NCBI GenBank assembly: GCA_012838135.1
Contig: DUPV01000067.1
Coordinates: 1 to 32,055 of the forward strand
Direction of reading: 5' to 3'
DNA length: 32,055 bases
DNA from: Clostridiaceae bacterium
Lineage (GTDB): Bacteria > Bacillota > Clostridia > Saccharofermentanales > DTU023
A program made the position numbers and the translations under genes. The stretch's first letter is position 1, and each line of letters starts with the position of its first letter. Positions 7,555-16,117 of this stretch are shown here, piece by piece. Below the pieces are notes generated by a model that was given only the letters and a program-made list of their open reading frames with translations, was not told the origin of the DNA and ran no database searches.

Positions 7555-10500
7555 TTAAGAATTAAGAAATTCTTCCAGCGCTTGCGTCGACAGAGGCCTT
7601 GAATAATAATATCCCTGTATCTCATCGCAGTGTACGTCTCGCAAAAAATCCGCCTGTTCCTTGGTTTCCACGCCTTCGGCCGTAATACCCGCCCTGAAAG
7701 TTTTTGCTAACAGAATAATAATTTCCGTTATCGGAGCTGATTTTTTATCTAAATCTATATAATCTATAATCTCTTTATCTATTTTTATTCTGTCAAAAGG
7801 CACCCGTTTCAATCGACTTAATGATGAGTATCCTTTGCCGAAATCATCTATGGCGATTTTGACTCCTAAATTTTTCAATTGGTATATTTTATTAAGTACA
7901 TCCTCAGGGTCCTTCGAGAACAAGCTTTCCGTTATCTCCAGCTCAATGTATTTCGGATCCGCCCCGCTTTTCTCTATAATTTTTGCAATATCAGAAATAA
8001 ATTCTTCTCTTTGGAATTGTACTACCGATAAATTTACAGAAACGCGAAGAGACGGAAAGCCCCTTGCTATAAGTCGATTGTGCTCTTGAAGCGTTTGTTC
8101 CAGCACCCAGAGACCCACATCATAAATCAATCCGGTTTGCTCAAGTATGGGAATGAATCTGTCCGGCGGTACTCGCTCGCTACCGTCACTCGTCCATCTG
8201 AGCAAGGCTTCAATTCCGTTTGTTTGTCCCGTATTACAGCTAATCTGAGGTTGAAACTCCAGGAAAAATTCGTCGTTTTGTAACGATTTAAATAACCTGT
8301 TCGTGAACAAAGTGTTTTCCGCAATATGGGTTTCCAGTCGTTCCGTATAGAAAATAATTTCCTCGTTAGTATTTTTCGCATCAAATAATGCCAGATCAGA
8401 ATTCTTTAAGAGTGTATCCGCATCTCTTCCGTCGTCCGGATAGACTGATATGCCTATACGAACAACGACAAATAATGCTTCGATTCCTGTCTCAGTTGAT
8501 ACAGGATGAGAAAAAGAATCAAGTAATATCTTGGCCCACTCCTCTATCTGCTCAGTATTCTCCACATTAGGCAAGACAACCGCAAACTCTCCGGCAGCTG
8601 TCCGTGAGATATCACAACATTTCTCCAGCAGATTATCAAGATTTTTCGCCGATTCTATCATGATCTGCTCACCTATATTGTGACCGAAGGTATCCTTAAT
8701 CATCCTGATATTTTCAAGCTCAATGCTTAAAACAGCGATTTTCTCTGACCCTTTTTTGTCTTCTATAACTTGCTCCAGCCTTCTTTTCAGCATATTTCTG
8801 TTCGCCAATTTTGTGACTTCATCAAAATATGCGAAATTATATAACCTTTCTTCGTATAATATCTTTTTTCTGGCGTCGCCCAATATATTTGCAACAATTC
8901 GTAAAAAGTTTAACCGGCCTTCTCTAAAGCTTATATCACATTGGTCAGGGTATTCAGTGACAAGCATTCCTATTATTGTTTCATCAAGCATTATCGGCAG
9001 TGCAAAAAAAGATTCTATTCCTCTTGACAGGAAAAAATCTTTTTGCTCTCCGGCTTCATCAGCGGCAGTGTTGGTAAAGTCTTCACACGTGACGGGTGCC
9101 TCCCGGGCAATCAGAGATTGAGCCATGGGCAAAGTGGCTGTCTTAACTTTCATTCCCGGCTGAAAGGGAAATGATCCACTCTCAAGATCTTTCACACAAG
9201 TATTTAGAATTATTGCATCTTCGTAATCTTCGCTGAATTCAACTATATATGCATTACTAAATTCCAGTATTTCGGCGGACATCTCAAACATTTCATCGAT
9301 TTTCTTTTTAGAGTTCTCTCTATTAACAGAAATAAAACTGGAAGAAATTTTTTCAAGCATTTCCTGTTCGCCTGAAAACCTTTGATACCCCTTTATCTTT
9401 GAAGCATATTCGCCTGTCAGATATCGCACGGCATAATAAGAAAGCCCGATAATAAAAATTCTTGTCAAATACTGAGAATTATCGATAAGGACATAAATCT
9501 CAGGACGGATTAGCCCTAAAACAACTTGAATTAGCAGGATTACAACCAAAAAGATAATCGCATGGATATTACTATTAAGAACAACAGTAAACAGAAGAAA
9601 TACAACATACAATGCCCATAGTGTTACTGCTCCCATATCAAGGTTTATAATTACGAAATAAGCCATGGATACTATGCTTATTATCAGGAAGAGGGTATTT
9701 TGAATTGAATGCTTTTTTACTATATATGGTATAGAAACTAAAAACATACCAAAAACAAACACCATAAAAGCGAAAAAAAGCTCCTTTTCTAAATTCCTTC
9801 CCTCAATAAAATATCCTGTGAAAAAGGTTCCAAAAGCGCCAACTATAAATACGGTTGCTGCTGTTTCAAACAATCTCAACCGATTGCTGTCCGACAATTC
9901 TTCAGTGCCCTGATGGACTATCACTTCCTTCTTCTTTTCCAGAAATAGCCCGTGGTTTTTCGATGCCAAAAACAGCATGGTTACGGGGATGACAATCAAT
10001 ACAACTCCCAGTTTCGGAAATGCTTCTATACCAAGAATATCAGGTAAAATATCGAATATCCCTCCCGCCAAAAAGGGGATTAATATGGTTATTAAAAAAA
10101 TTGTTGTCTGTCGCTTCAAAAGACTGCGAGGTTCAAGTGTTTTCCACCAGCGAATAATTAATATAATGCTTGGAATCACAAATATGATAGGGTATACATT
10201 TTGCAAAAATTTGCCTATATTCATGGGATGCTTGTCTATCCAACCGAAGTCAGTCTGCACCAGTTGATATTGCTTCTCTCCCAGAATTCCAAATGGCGCA
10301 AACAAAATCACATTGATAACAGCGGGCAAGTAGAGTACAGCTAACATACATCGCTTATTTAATCGACTTTCCGTTTTTGTGAGAACAAGTATGAAATGGA
10401 GTAAAGCACTGAAAAATATCCCCCAACCGAAAACAGACACGCCTCTCCATAAAATATTCACTTCCGCCGTAGGTGCTGAATTTGCAATAGAATTTGCCAA

Positions 10501-10647
10501 TGACCAAGTTATCATAGAGCTTGTTAAAAGCACAAACAACCGAGTGGTTTTATTATTTACATTTTTGATTACTAAATACGCACTAAAAACCACGTAAAAA
10601 CAAGAGCAAATATAATAAATTATTGACACGATAAGAGCATATTTCAC
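7555..10647 (-). CDS. Membrane c-di-GMP phosphodiesterase (7TM, GAF, degenerate GGDEF, EAL), intact paralog
   Basis: The start is GTG at 10647, with GGGAG seven bases upstream. The 1030-residue protein has an N-terminal HisKA_7TM-like membrane module (residues about 1-235), a further membrane block (about 260-400), a GAF-like domain (about 430-590), a GGDEF-fold domain (about 595-765) and a C-terminal EAL domain (about 775-1025). The GGDEF signature is replaced by AAGEF near residue 683, so cyclase activity is unlikely. The EAL domain keeps EALLRW (Glu about 813), ELEITES, DDFGKGYSSL and EGVET, so c-di-GMP hydrolysis is expected. It acts at the inner face of the membrane; the 7TM and GAF parts presumably sense a signal. 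It is convergent with its split paralog and shares mosaic patches of near-identity with it. The EAL-domain segment reading FIPILEQTGLIYDVGLWVLE is identical in both. Confidence 0.95.
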   Translation of the reverse strand: MKYALIVSIIYYICSCFYVVFSAYLVIKNVNNKTTRLFVLLTSSMITWSLANSIANSAPTAEVNILWRGVSVFGWGIFFSALLHFILVLTKTESRLNKRCMLAVLYLPAVINVILFAPFGILGEKQYQLVQTDFGWIDKHPMNIGKFLQNVYPIIFVIPSIILIIRWWKTLEPRSLLKRQTTIFLITILIPFLAGGIFDILPDILGIEAFPKLGVVLIVIPVTMLFLASKNHGLFLEKKKEVIVHQGTEELSDSNRLRLFETAATVFIVGAFGTFFTGYFIEGRNLEKELFFAFMVFVFGMFLVSIPYIVKKHSIQNTLFLIISIVSMAYFVIINLDMGAVTLWALYVVFLLFTVVLNSNIHAIIFLVVILLIQVVLGLIRPEIYVLIDNSQYLTRIFIIGLSYYAVRYLTGEYASKIKGYQRFSGEQEMLEKISSSFISVNRENSKKKIDEMFEMSAEILEFSNAYIVEFSEDYEDAIILNTCVKDLESGSFPFQPGMKVKTATLPMAQSLIAREAPVTCEDFTNTAADEAGEQKDFFLSRGIESFFALPIMLDETIIGMLVTEYPDQCDISFREGRLNFLRIVANILGDARKKILYEERLYNFAYFDEVTKLANRNMLKRRLEQVIEDKKGSEKIAVLSIELENIRMIKDTFGHNIGEQIMIESAKNLDNLLEKCCDISRTAAGEFAVVLPNVENTEQIEEWAKILLDSFSHPVSTETGIEALFVVVRIGISVYPDDGRDADTLLKNSDLALFDAKNTNEEIIFYTERLETHIAENTLFTNRLFKSLQNDEFFLEFQPQISCNTGQTNGIEALLRWTSDGSERVPPDRFIPILEQTGLIYDVGLWVLEQTLQEHNRLIARGFPSLRVSVNLSVVQFQREEFISDIAKIIEKSGADPKYIELEITESLFSKDPEDVLNKIYQLKNLGVKIAIDDFGKGYSSLSRLKRVPFDRIKIDKEIIDYIDLDKKSAPITEIIILLAKTFRAGITAEGVETKEQADFLRDVHCDEIQGYYYSRPLSTQALEEFLNS
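8296..8520 (-). repeat. 225-bp inverted repeat, right copy (within phosphodiesterase 2)
   Basis: This is the reverse-complement partner of 5902-6126, with about 218 of 225 positions identical by eye. Both copies encode the same residues over about 60 codons (for example VVVRIGISVYPDDGRDAD), whereas the proteins differ clearly on the N-terminal side. Confidence 0.85.
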
Positions 10648-10685
10648 GGCCTTACTCCCATTTAGACTTTGCTGCTGGCAACCTA

Positions 10686-10714
10686 ATCCTATCCTATTTT
10701 TCGCTACCTTTCAA
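10686..10714 (-). promoter_or_regulatory. Candidate promoter of phosphodiesterase 2
   Basis: On the minus strand TTGAAA (10709-10714), a 17-bp spacer and TAGGAT (10686-10691) lie about 40 bp upstream of the GTG start. The -10 box matches only four of six positions. Confidence 0.35.
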
Positions 10715-10879
10715 GCAAGTTAGTCATTTGTCTGCCAGTGCCGGAAAAACCAATTTGTTTCAGAATGTGCGCATAAAGATTGACACTACCAAAAAACAAA
10801 GTAAATATATCCCGCACCTGACGAGAATATGATGTAAATACCGAAGTGATAATTTTGTTGATAGAACCTATAGAAACAA

Positions 10880-11971
10880 TTACATAATCACTACATTCTT
10901 GCCTGAAGTTTTTCCTTTATACATTAAATGATCACACATATCTATACTTTGCTTGATCTTATCAACATCTAGCGAACAGACGCCGATTGTTACGGTGATT
11001 TTTATAATCTCGCCTTGTGGTATTTCAAGACTCTCCAACTCAAGTTTGCTGCGTAAATTGTCTAAGGTTCGAAAGGCAGTAGAAATATTGATGCCTTTTA
11101 GCAAAATCAGAAATTCTTCCCCGCCCCAGCGAAACACAAGATCTATTTTGCGCAAATTTGTTTTAATAAACTTGCTGATCCATATCAATACATCATCGCC
11201 AACCTGGTGCCCATAAGTATCATTGATCACTTTAAAATCATCAAGATCCAGCATTGCAACGCACCAAGTCCGCTCAAGCGGATCACTGATATTTTTCAGG
11301 TTTTCAAATAATTCGTCTGCGTATCTGCGGTTAAAAAGACCGGTTAGCGCATCCATATTGGCTTCATTTTTGCTTTTTTCCAATTCTTTCTCATTGAACT
11401 TAATAATCATGGACCGAATGAAATTCCCGATAGTTAACTGGATAATGGTTACAAAAAATGCCAAATAAACATTAAACAAGGTAAGTAGGACATTGGCTGC
11501 TCCAATGTCCCAAAACGGCACTACATAGCAATTAATAAATATGAGAGCGATCATACAAGCCCACAGAGCAATAATCATCAGAATTCGAACAGCAATGCGT
11601 GCATAGGGAATTATGACCTGCATCATAACCGTAACAAGAAGATATAATGCTATGAAATTATTTGTGCCAATACAGATTGCGGACGATATAACATGAACCA
11701 TTACTGTCCAGGTAAGCAAAATACCGAACGGTAAATAATGGCCTTTATTCACTAGTCTGAAAAGGCATATATCAATCAGAAGGCCAAACGTACTGACAAT
11801 ATATAGAGGGTAAACACCGCTGGCAAAGTGAAAAATTAAAAGGAACAGATTCATAATTGTTCCGTAAGTACATGCAGCTAACGAAAGTAAATACAGATAT
11901 TTTTCACGGTTATTTGTGAAAGAAAGACGTGATAAGAGGCTATATGCATATTTTTCCAGTTTAATTCCCAT
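10880..11971 (-). CDS. Membrane diguanylate cyclase with product-inhibition site
   Basis: ATG at 11971 follows GGAG eight bases upstream. Of 363 residues, about 25-185 form roughly six membrane helices, followed by a short charged linker and a GGDEF domain (about 205-360). The motifs DALTGLFNRRY, DLDDFKVINDTYGH and RWGGEEF (G283-F287) are intact, so it should make c-di-GMP from two GTP. An RxxD inhibitory site (RKID, residues 274-277) sits exactly five residues before GGEEF, so feedback inhibition by c-di-GMP is expected. It is divergent from a second cyclase across a 338-bp spacer and lies upstream of, and codirectional with, the intact phosphodiesterase. The 232-bp gap to that gene suggests separate transcription. 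The membrane domain was not assigned to a named MASE family. Confidence 0.95.
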   Translation of the reverse strand: MGIKLEKYAYSLLSRLSFTNNREKYLYLLSLAACTYGTIMNLFLLIFHFASGVYPLYIVSTFGLLIDICLFRLVNKGHYLPFGILLTWTVMVHVISSAICIGTNNFIALYLLVTVMMQVIIPYARIAVRILMIIALWACMIALIFINCYVVPFWDIGAANVLLTLFNVYLAFFVTIIQLTIGNFIRSMIIKFNEKELEKSKNEANMDALTGLFNRRYADELFENLKNISDPLERTWCVAMLDLDDFKVINDTYGHQVGDDVLIWISKFIKTNLRKIDLVFRWGGEEFLILLKGINISTAFRTLDNLRSKLELESLEIPQGEIIKITVTIGVCSLDVDKIKQSIDMCDHLMYKGKTSGKNVVIM

Positions 11972-12309
11972 AAATTGTCTCCATAGCCAACTACAACTAA
12001 GATCTAATTTTATGTTATAGTCATGGCATCATCTATGCAATATTTTCGTCATATTCGGTCGTTTTTGGTCGTATTTGGTTATCAAGTGCCTTGATTATCT
12101 GTCTTCGGGCACACCATCATAGATTTTTTGAACGCTTGGAAACTAAAAACTCCGTATATTGTATTTGTCAAATCAGCCTTTGGATGTGCTTGTTTTTATT
12201 TGCTGAAAATTTTAATATATCCATAGCAATAGAGCACGAAGCGGATGACCGCTGAAAATTGTCCTCCTTTTGGGATACAAGTAGTCTTGGCAACGAGGAG
12301 ATCGTGATA
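11972..12309. promoter_or_regulatory. Divergent intergenic region between the two diguanylate cyclases
   Basis: This 338-bp spacer holds the upstream regions of both cyclase genes. Visible elements are a perfect inverted repeat ATCAAG-TGC-CTTGAT (12081-12095), an adjacent repeated GGTCGT-type stretch (about 12057-12078) and a GAGGAG ribosome site for the right gene (12295-12300). TATAAC on the minus strand (about 12014-12019) may be a -10 box for the left gene. I see no coding sequence or known riboswitch in it. Confidence 0.5.
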
Positions 12310-13449
12310 ATGCAAAATAACTTAAAAAAAATAAAAGACAAAGAGAAAAATACTTCTGAGCAAACAGTATTTAGTTTGATCAAAAAAACGTTTCAACAAG
12401 TTTACAATAAGGAACTGCCGTTGGATCATCTGGTATTTTTGTACACTGCCGTCGCCGGTATCTTAATGTCCATATTCGGACTCGGTTATAATATGTCGCA
12501 GAACATAGGCATATATACGTTGCCGGTACTCCTGTTATACCTCGTAACAGTCATTTCAAGTGTTCTATACAGTATAGTCAAGAAGCGTTGGCACGGAGCT
12601 GCCGTGATTGTTCTGGGCTCCTCCGCGTTTTTACTAATTCCTTTCCTATGGTTCACACTCGGTGGGGTGACCGGATCCACCCCACCCATAATGTTCACGG
12701 CCGGTATATGTATAGCTATCGTTTTCAAAGGAGCATTACGCAGCGTTATGCTGGCCCTGCAAGCAATCATGTTGGTTGCATTTATCGCGCTGGAATTCCA
12801 TTTCCCGGATATTATCATTCCGTATACAACCCGTATTGAACAATTTTCGGATTTGGCGTTCGGTCTGACCATGAGTTTCCTGGCCAATACCATTTTAATT
12901 TACACGGTGGTGGGGCAATATGTGAAGGCGCGAGATGAAAAGACACGTTTGGTACATCGTTTAGAGTATCTCTCGCTGACTGATGCCCTGACCGGCTTAT
13001 ATAACCGCCGCTTTCTCTCAGCAAGCATTGATGAGGAAATGCGCCGGGCATACGATACAGGTTCCCAATTGACGCTTTGCATCCTGGATATCGACCATTT
13101 TAAAATAATTAACGACACTTACGGGCACGATTATGGTGACGAAGTATTGTTCAATATTGCCCAGATCATGAATGCCTGTCTGACGGAAGGAGAGCTTTTT
13201 GGTCGATATGGCGGAGAAGAGTTTGTGGTGCTGTTTCCGGGTCAAACCCCGAGAGAAGCACTGCCCAAAGTGCGAGCACTTGCCGATCATATTAGAACAC
13301 ATGGATGGACCCATGGTAAGCCGGTTACAATTTCCGGTGGACTGAGTAGTTATGTCAAGGGGATCTCTTACTCTGACTTTATAGAAGCCGCGGACAAAAA
13401 TCTTTATTGTGCCAAACGAGAAGGAAGGGACAAAATAATCTATCGTTAG
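12310..13449 (+). CDS. Membrane diguanylate cyclase without inhibition site
   Basis: I chose ATG at 12310, nine bases after GAGGAG. The frame is open to a TTG at 12259, but that would read through the ribosome site. The 379-residue protein has about six membrane helices (about residues 40-210), then a GGDEF domain with DALTGLYNRRF, DIDHFKIINDTYGH and RYGGEEF (G301-F305), all intact. The position of the RxxD inhibitory motif reads TEGE, so feedback inhibition by that route is absent, unlike the neighbouring cyclase. It should synthesise c-di-GMP at the membrane in response to an unknown signal. Confidence 0.95.
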   Translation: MQNNLKKIKDKEKNTSEQTVFSLIKKTFQQVYNKELPLDHLVFLYTAVAGILMSIFGLGYNMSQNIGIYTLPVLLLYLVTVISSVLYSIVKKRWHGAAVIVLGSSAFLLIPFLWFTLGGVTGSTPPIMFTAGICIAIVFKGALRSVMLALQAIMLVAFIALEFHFPDIIIPYTTRIEQFSDLAFGLTMSFLANTILIYTVVGQYVKARDEKTRLVHRLEYLSLTDALTGLYNRRFLSASIDEEMRRAYDTGSQLTLCILDIDHFKIINDTYGHDYGDEVLFNIAQIMNACLTEGELFGRYGGEEFVVLFPGQTPREALPKVRALADHIRTHGWTHGKPVTISGGLSSYVKGISYSDFIEAADKNLYCAKREGRDKIIYR

Positions 13450-13502
13450 CTATTTTGATATGCCGTATCATCATTTAACGTAAGATCTCCGTTATGTTTG
13501 CT

Positions 13503-13676
13503 TCAATTTTTTTCAGAAATCTTTCTTTGATCAAATCTAAGTTTTGGGAGCAACGAAACTACCTTTACCGTATACGGAATGAATAATCCATCTTTTTCCA
13601 ATTCGTCATAGGAGCGTTTTGCAATGATGACACTAACTCTAAGTTCTTTCGCTTCCTTGACACTGCTTTCAAATTT
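13503..13676 (-). pseudogene. Possible gene remnant, 57 protein-like codons without a start
   Basis: On the minus strand a frame reads ESSVKEAKELRVSVIIAKRS and later DELEKDGLFIPYTVKVV before TGA at 13503-13505. It is bounded upstream by an in-frame TAA (13677-13679), has no start codon near its beginning and no ribosome site. The composition is typical of a folded alpha/beta protein. It may be the C-terminal scrap of a lost gene; the family was not recognised. Confidence 0.3.
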
Positions 13677-13691
13677 TTATAATTTATAAAA

Positions 13692-13872
13692 TAATTCGGT
13701 ACCTAATCAGGATGTTCAATGCTTGGCAAAAACCGAGTTGAAAGGAAATCCGGTGTAATCCCGAGCAAGCCGCTCACTTTAATTGAAGAGCTTGCCGCAA
13801 TAACCATTGTGTTTTGCGATAAAGCATGGCAAAGCTATAAAAGGATGTCAAATAAATATGATACTTGCGTTC
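13692..13872 (+). promoter_or_regulatory. Cobalamin-riboswitch-like leader of the cobaltochelatase gene
   Basis: Read in order, the leader shows hallmarks of the cobalamin riboswitch: a 5' GGTACCT, then GAAAGGAAATCCGGTGTAA with the conserved GGTG core, CCGAGCAAGCCGCTCACT in the place of the CCCGC-ACTG region, a CCATTG...ATGGCAAAG stem-loop block, and GGATGTCAAA before GATACTTGC. The last resembles the B12 box (consensus about GGATACCTGCC). Several conserved positions are changed, so it may be divergent or decaying. The B12-box-like part overlaps the ATG at 13858, which would be unusual. The rest of 13450-13691 has only the possible gene remnant. Confidence 0.55.
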
Positions 13873-14721
13873 CTTCTCATCGTGTCACTACTAGTCTCTA
13901 CCACCACTTGCCTGACCCTGGCTAAGGAAGCTAAAAGGACCATTTTGGTAGTCAGTTTCGGTACCAGCTACAATGAAAACAGAGTGCTGACTCTGGATGC
14001 CATTGAGCAAGCTGTTGCCAAACGTTATCCGGACTGGGATGTGCGCAGGGCATATACCGCACAAACGATCATCGATATATTAGAAAAACGCGATGGGTTA
14101 AAAATCGACAATATCACTGAAGCAATGGATAAGTTGGTGGCTGATGGCGTCAAAGAACTGGTTGTCCAGCCCACTTTTGTGATGCTCGGCTCTGAGTACG
14201 AGGATCTGATAAGCCAAATTACACCATACTCAAAAAAGTTTGAAAAAATTGCGCTGGGAAAACCGCTTATTTACTATAACGAAGACTATGATGCCATAGC
14301 GGATGCATTGGCGTCCGCCATTCCGGAGATTGGTCAAGAAAATACCGCAGTGGTCTTGATGGGTCATGGGTCTCGCCATTTTGCTAATGCCTCTTATGCT
14401 GCCATGGACTACATGCTGCACGCCAAAGGCTACGAAAATGTGTTTGTAGGCGCTATGGAAGGCTTTCCTACCATTGAACAGGTCATTGCCAAAGTGACAG
14501 CCTTTGGTGCAAAAAAAGTAGTACAGTATCCTCTCATGATTGTGGCAGGCAGTCACGCTGTCAAAGATATGGCGGGCAGCAAAGACAATTCCTGGACCAG
14601 CCTGTTAATCCGGGCCGGCTTTGAAGTGGAAAATCGTCTGGTTGGCCTTGCCCAGAACGAAGGTATCATCAACATCATCTTCAGACACCTTGATCGCACC
14701 ATCAAGGAAGCCGGACTATAA
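13858..14721 (+). CDS. cbiK: Sirohydrochlorin cobaltochelatase, CbiK type, with N-terminal leader
   Basis: The product inserts cobalt into sirohydrochlorin (anaerobic cobalamin route) or is a close class II chelatase. Motifs are VVSFGTSY at the first strand, the MGHGSRH loop (His about 170) and VAGSHAVKDMAGS (His about 233), matching the two metal-binding histidines known in CbiK. Residues 1 to about 21 are strongly hydrophobic (MILAFLLIVSLLV), suggesting a signal peptide or membrane anchor, as in the periplasmic CbiK of Desulfovibrio. This would place the enzyme outside the membrane. The leader lacks basic residues if ATG 13858 is the start. A TTG at 13807 would add a basic n-region but overlaps the riboswitch-like leader, and neither has a good ribosome site. 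A cytoplasmic form starting near LAKEAKR cannot be excluded. It converges on the hem operon. Confidence 0.85.
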   Translation: MILAFLLIVSLLVSTTTCLTLAKEAKRTILVVSFGTSYNENRVLTLDAIEQAVAKRYPDWDVRRAYTAQTIIDILEKRDGLKIDNITEAMDKLVADGVKELVVQPTFVMLGSEYEDLISQITPYSKKFEKIALGKPLIYYNEDYDAIADALASAIPEIGQENTAVVLMGHGSRHFANASYAAMDYMLHAKGYENVFVGAMEGFPTIEQVIAKVTAFGAKKVVQYPLMIVAGSHAVKDMAGSKDNSWTSLLIRAGFEVENRLVGLAQNEGIINIIFRHLDRTIKEAGL

Positions 14722-14744
14722 ACCTAAGCTCCTGAAACGAGGAA

Positions 14745-14776
14745 CATGGGGATAGCGCATCTGTACTACCCCCATG
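14745..14776. terminator. Inverted repeat between convergent cbiK and hemL
   Basis: CATGGGG (14745-14751) pairs with CCCCATG (14770-14776) around an 18-nt loop, between the stop codons of the convergent genes. Neither side has a proper T run, so it could be a shared weak terminator or merely a hairpin. Confidence 0.4.
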
Positions 14777-14821
14777 CTGTTGAAAGTATGAATTTTAAAA
14801 ACAAATTTCATTATAATAATT

Positions 14822-16117
14822 CTATTGACTTATGACCTGAAGTGCTTCCTTATTGGCTCGGATTGTTTTTTCTATATCCTCATCCGTGTGAGCGCTGCTG
14901 ATAAAGATTGCTTCAAATTGTGAAGGCGGGCACATTATTCCTCTGTCCAGCATTTGTCTGAAGTATTTTGCATACATAGCCGTATCAGCTTTTTGTACGT
15001 CATCGTAATTCCTATAGTCTTTGCCTTCTCCAAAAAACAGGGTAAGCAGACCTTCATATCTGACTACCATTGCTTTTACTCCGGTTGCTTGAATATTGGC
15101 AACGAAACCTTCTTCAAGTTTTTTTGCTGACTTGGTGATATGTTCATATATATTGGGATTATCCCTGAGGATTTCTATATTTTTAATTCCTGTAGACATA
15201 GCAAGGGGATTGCCGGACAGGGTACCTGCCTGATAGACTCCTCCCAGGGGGGATACCAACTCCATAATCCCTTTGCTTCCGCCATAAGCTCCTACCGGAA
15301 AGCCTCCGCCAATTATTTTACCGAAACATGCCAAATCCGGTTTAACCTTAAATATCTCAGCCCCTCCACCGAATTTTATCCTAAAGCCGGAAATAACTTC
15401 ATCAAAAATAAGTAAAGTTCCATATTCATTACAAATATCTCTTAATCCTCTGATAAAATCTTCTTCTCCTGCTACTAAACCCATATTTGCTGCTATAGGC
15501 TCCAGAATTATGCAAGCTATTTTCCGGCCACAGTCTTCGAAAATTCTTTTAACATCTTCTAAATCATTATATCTGGCCACCAAAGTATCTTGGATTATCT
15601 TTTCTGTCACACCCAAAGATGTTGCAACACCGTGGGTAATCGTACCGGAACCCGATTTTACAAGTAATGAATCACTGTGACCATGATAATTTCCTTCAAA
15701 TTTAAGAATTTTATCCCTGCCGGTATAACCCCTTGCCAACCTGATAGCTGACATGGTCGCTTCTGTGCCTGAATTTACCATCCTCACCATGTCTACGGGA
15801 TAGGATTCCGTAATAAGTTTGGCCATTTCTACTTCAATCTCTGTCGGTAAACCATAAGAGATCCCCTTAGCCATAGCCTCTTGCATGGTTTCGACAATCC
15901 TTGGATCCCTATGTCCCAAGATCATTGGACCCCAAGACCCTATATAGTCTATATATTCGTTTCCGTCTATGTCTTTAAGTCTGGATCCCATGGCAGAGTC
16001 TATCATTATCGGATGCATACCCACATTTTGAAAGGCTCTCACCGGTGAATTTACCCCGCCCGGTATGTACTTTACTGCTTCTTTGTATATTATTTCCGAT
16101 TTTTCATATCTGCTCAT
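14822..16117 (-). CDS. hemL: Glutamate-1-semialdehyde 2,1-aminomutase
   Basis: This PLP enzyme converts glutamate-1-semialdehyde to 5-aminolevulinate, the second step of the C5 route. The 431-residue length is normal for the family. Visible motifs are NSGTEATMSAIRLARG (PLP phosphate region), DEVISGFR, and FGKIIGGGFPVGAYGG with the Schiff-base Lys near 266. The ATG at 16117 shares one base with the hemB stop (TAATG), so translation is coupled. It is the last gene of the operon hemA-sirC-hemC/cobA/hemD-hemB-hemL. The product is cytoplasmic and works with HemA, which supplies its unstable substrate. Confidence 0.97.
   Translation of the reverse strand: MSRYEKSEIIYKEAVKYIPGGVNSPVRAFQNVGMHPIMIDSAMGSRLKDIDGNEYIDYIGSWGPMILGHRDPRIVETMQEAMAKGISYGLPTEIEVEMAKLITESYPVDMVRMVNSGTEATMSAIRLARGYTGRDKILKFEGNYHGHSDSLLVKSGSGTITHGVATSLGVTEKIIQDTLVARYNDLEDVKRIFEDCGRKIACIILEPIAANMGLVAGEEDFIRGLRDICNEYGTLLIFDEVISGFRIKFGGGAEIFKVKPDLACFGKIIGGGFPVGAYGGSKGIMELVSPLGGVYQAGTLSGNPLAMSTGIKNIEILRDNPNIYEHITKSAKKLEEGFVANIQATGVKAMVVRYEGLLTLFFGEGKDYRNYDDVQKADTAMYAKYFRQMLDRGIMCPPSQFEAIFISSAHTDEDIEKTIRANKEALQVISQ

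Noticed and set aside
12486-13314. Several minus-strand frames opposite the second diguanylate cyclase
   Set aside because: They are antisense shadows of an intact GGDEF gene and lack ribosome sites or family motifs.
13719-13925. Plus-strand 68-codon frame before cbiK
   Set aside because: It runs through the riboswitch-like leader and into cbiK in a different frame; composition is not protein-like and the conserved RNA blocks explain it better.
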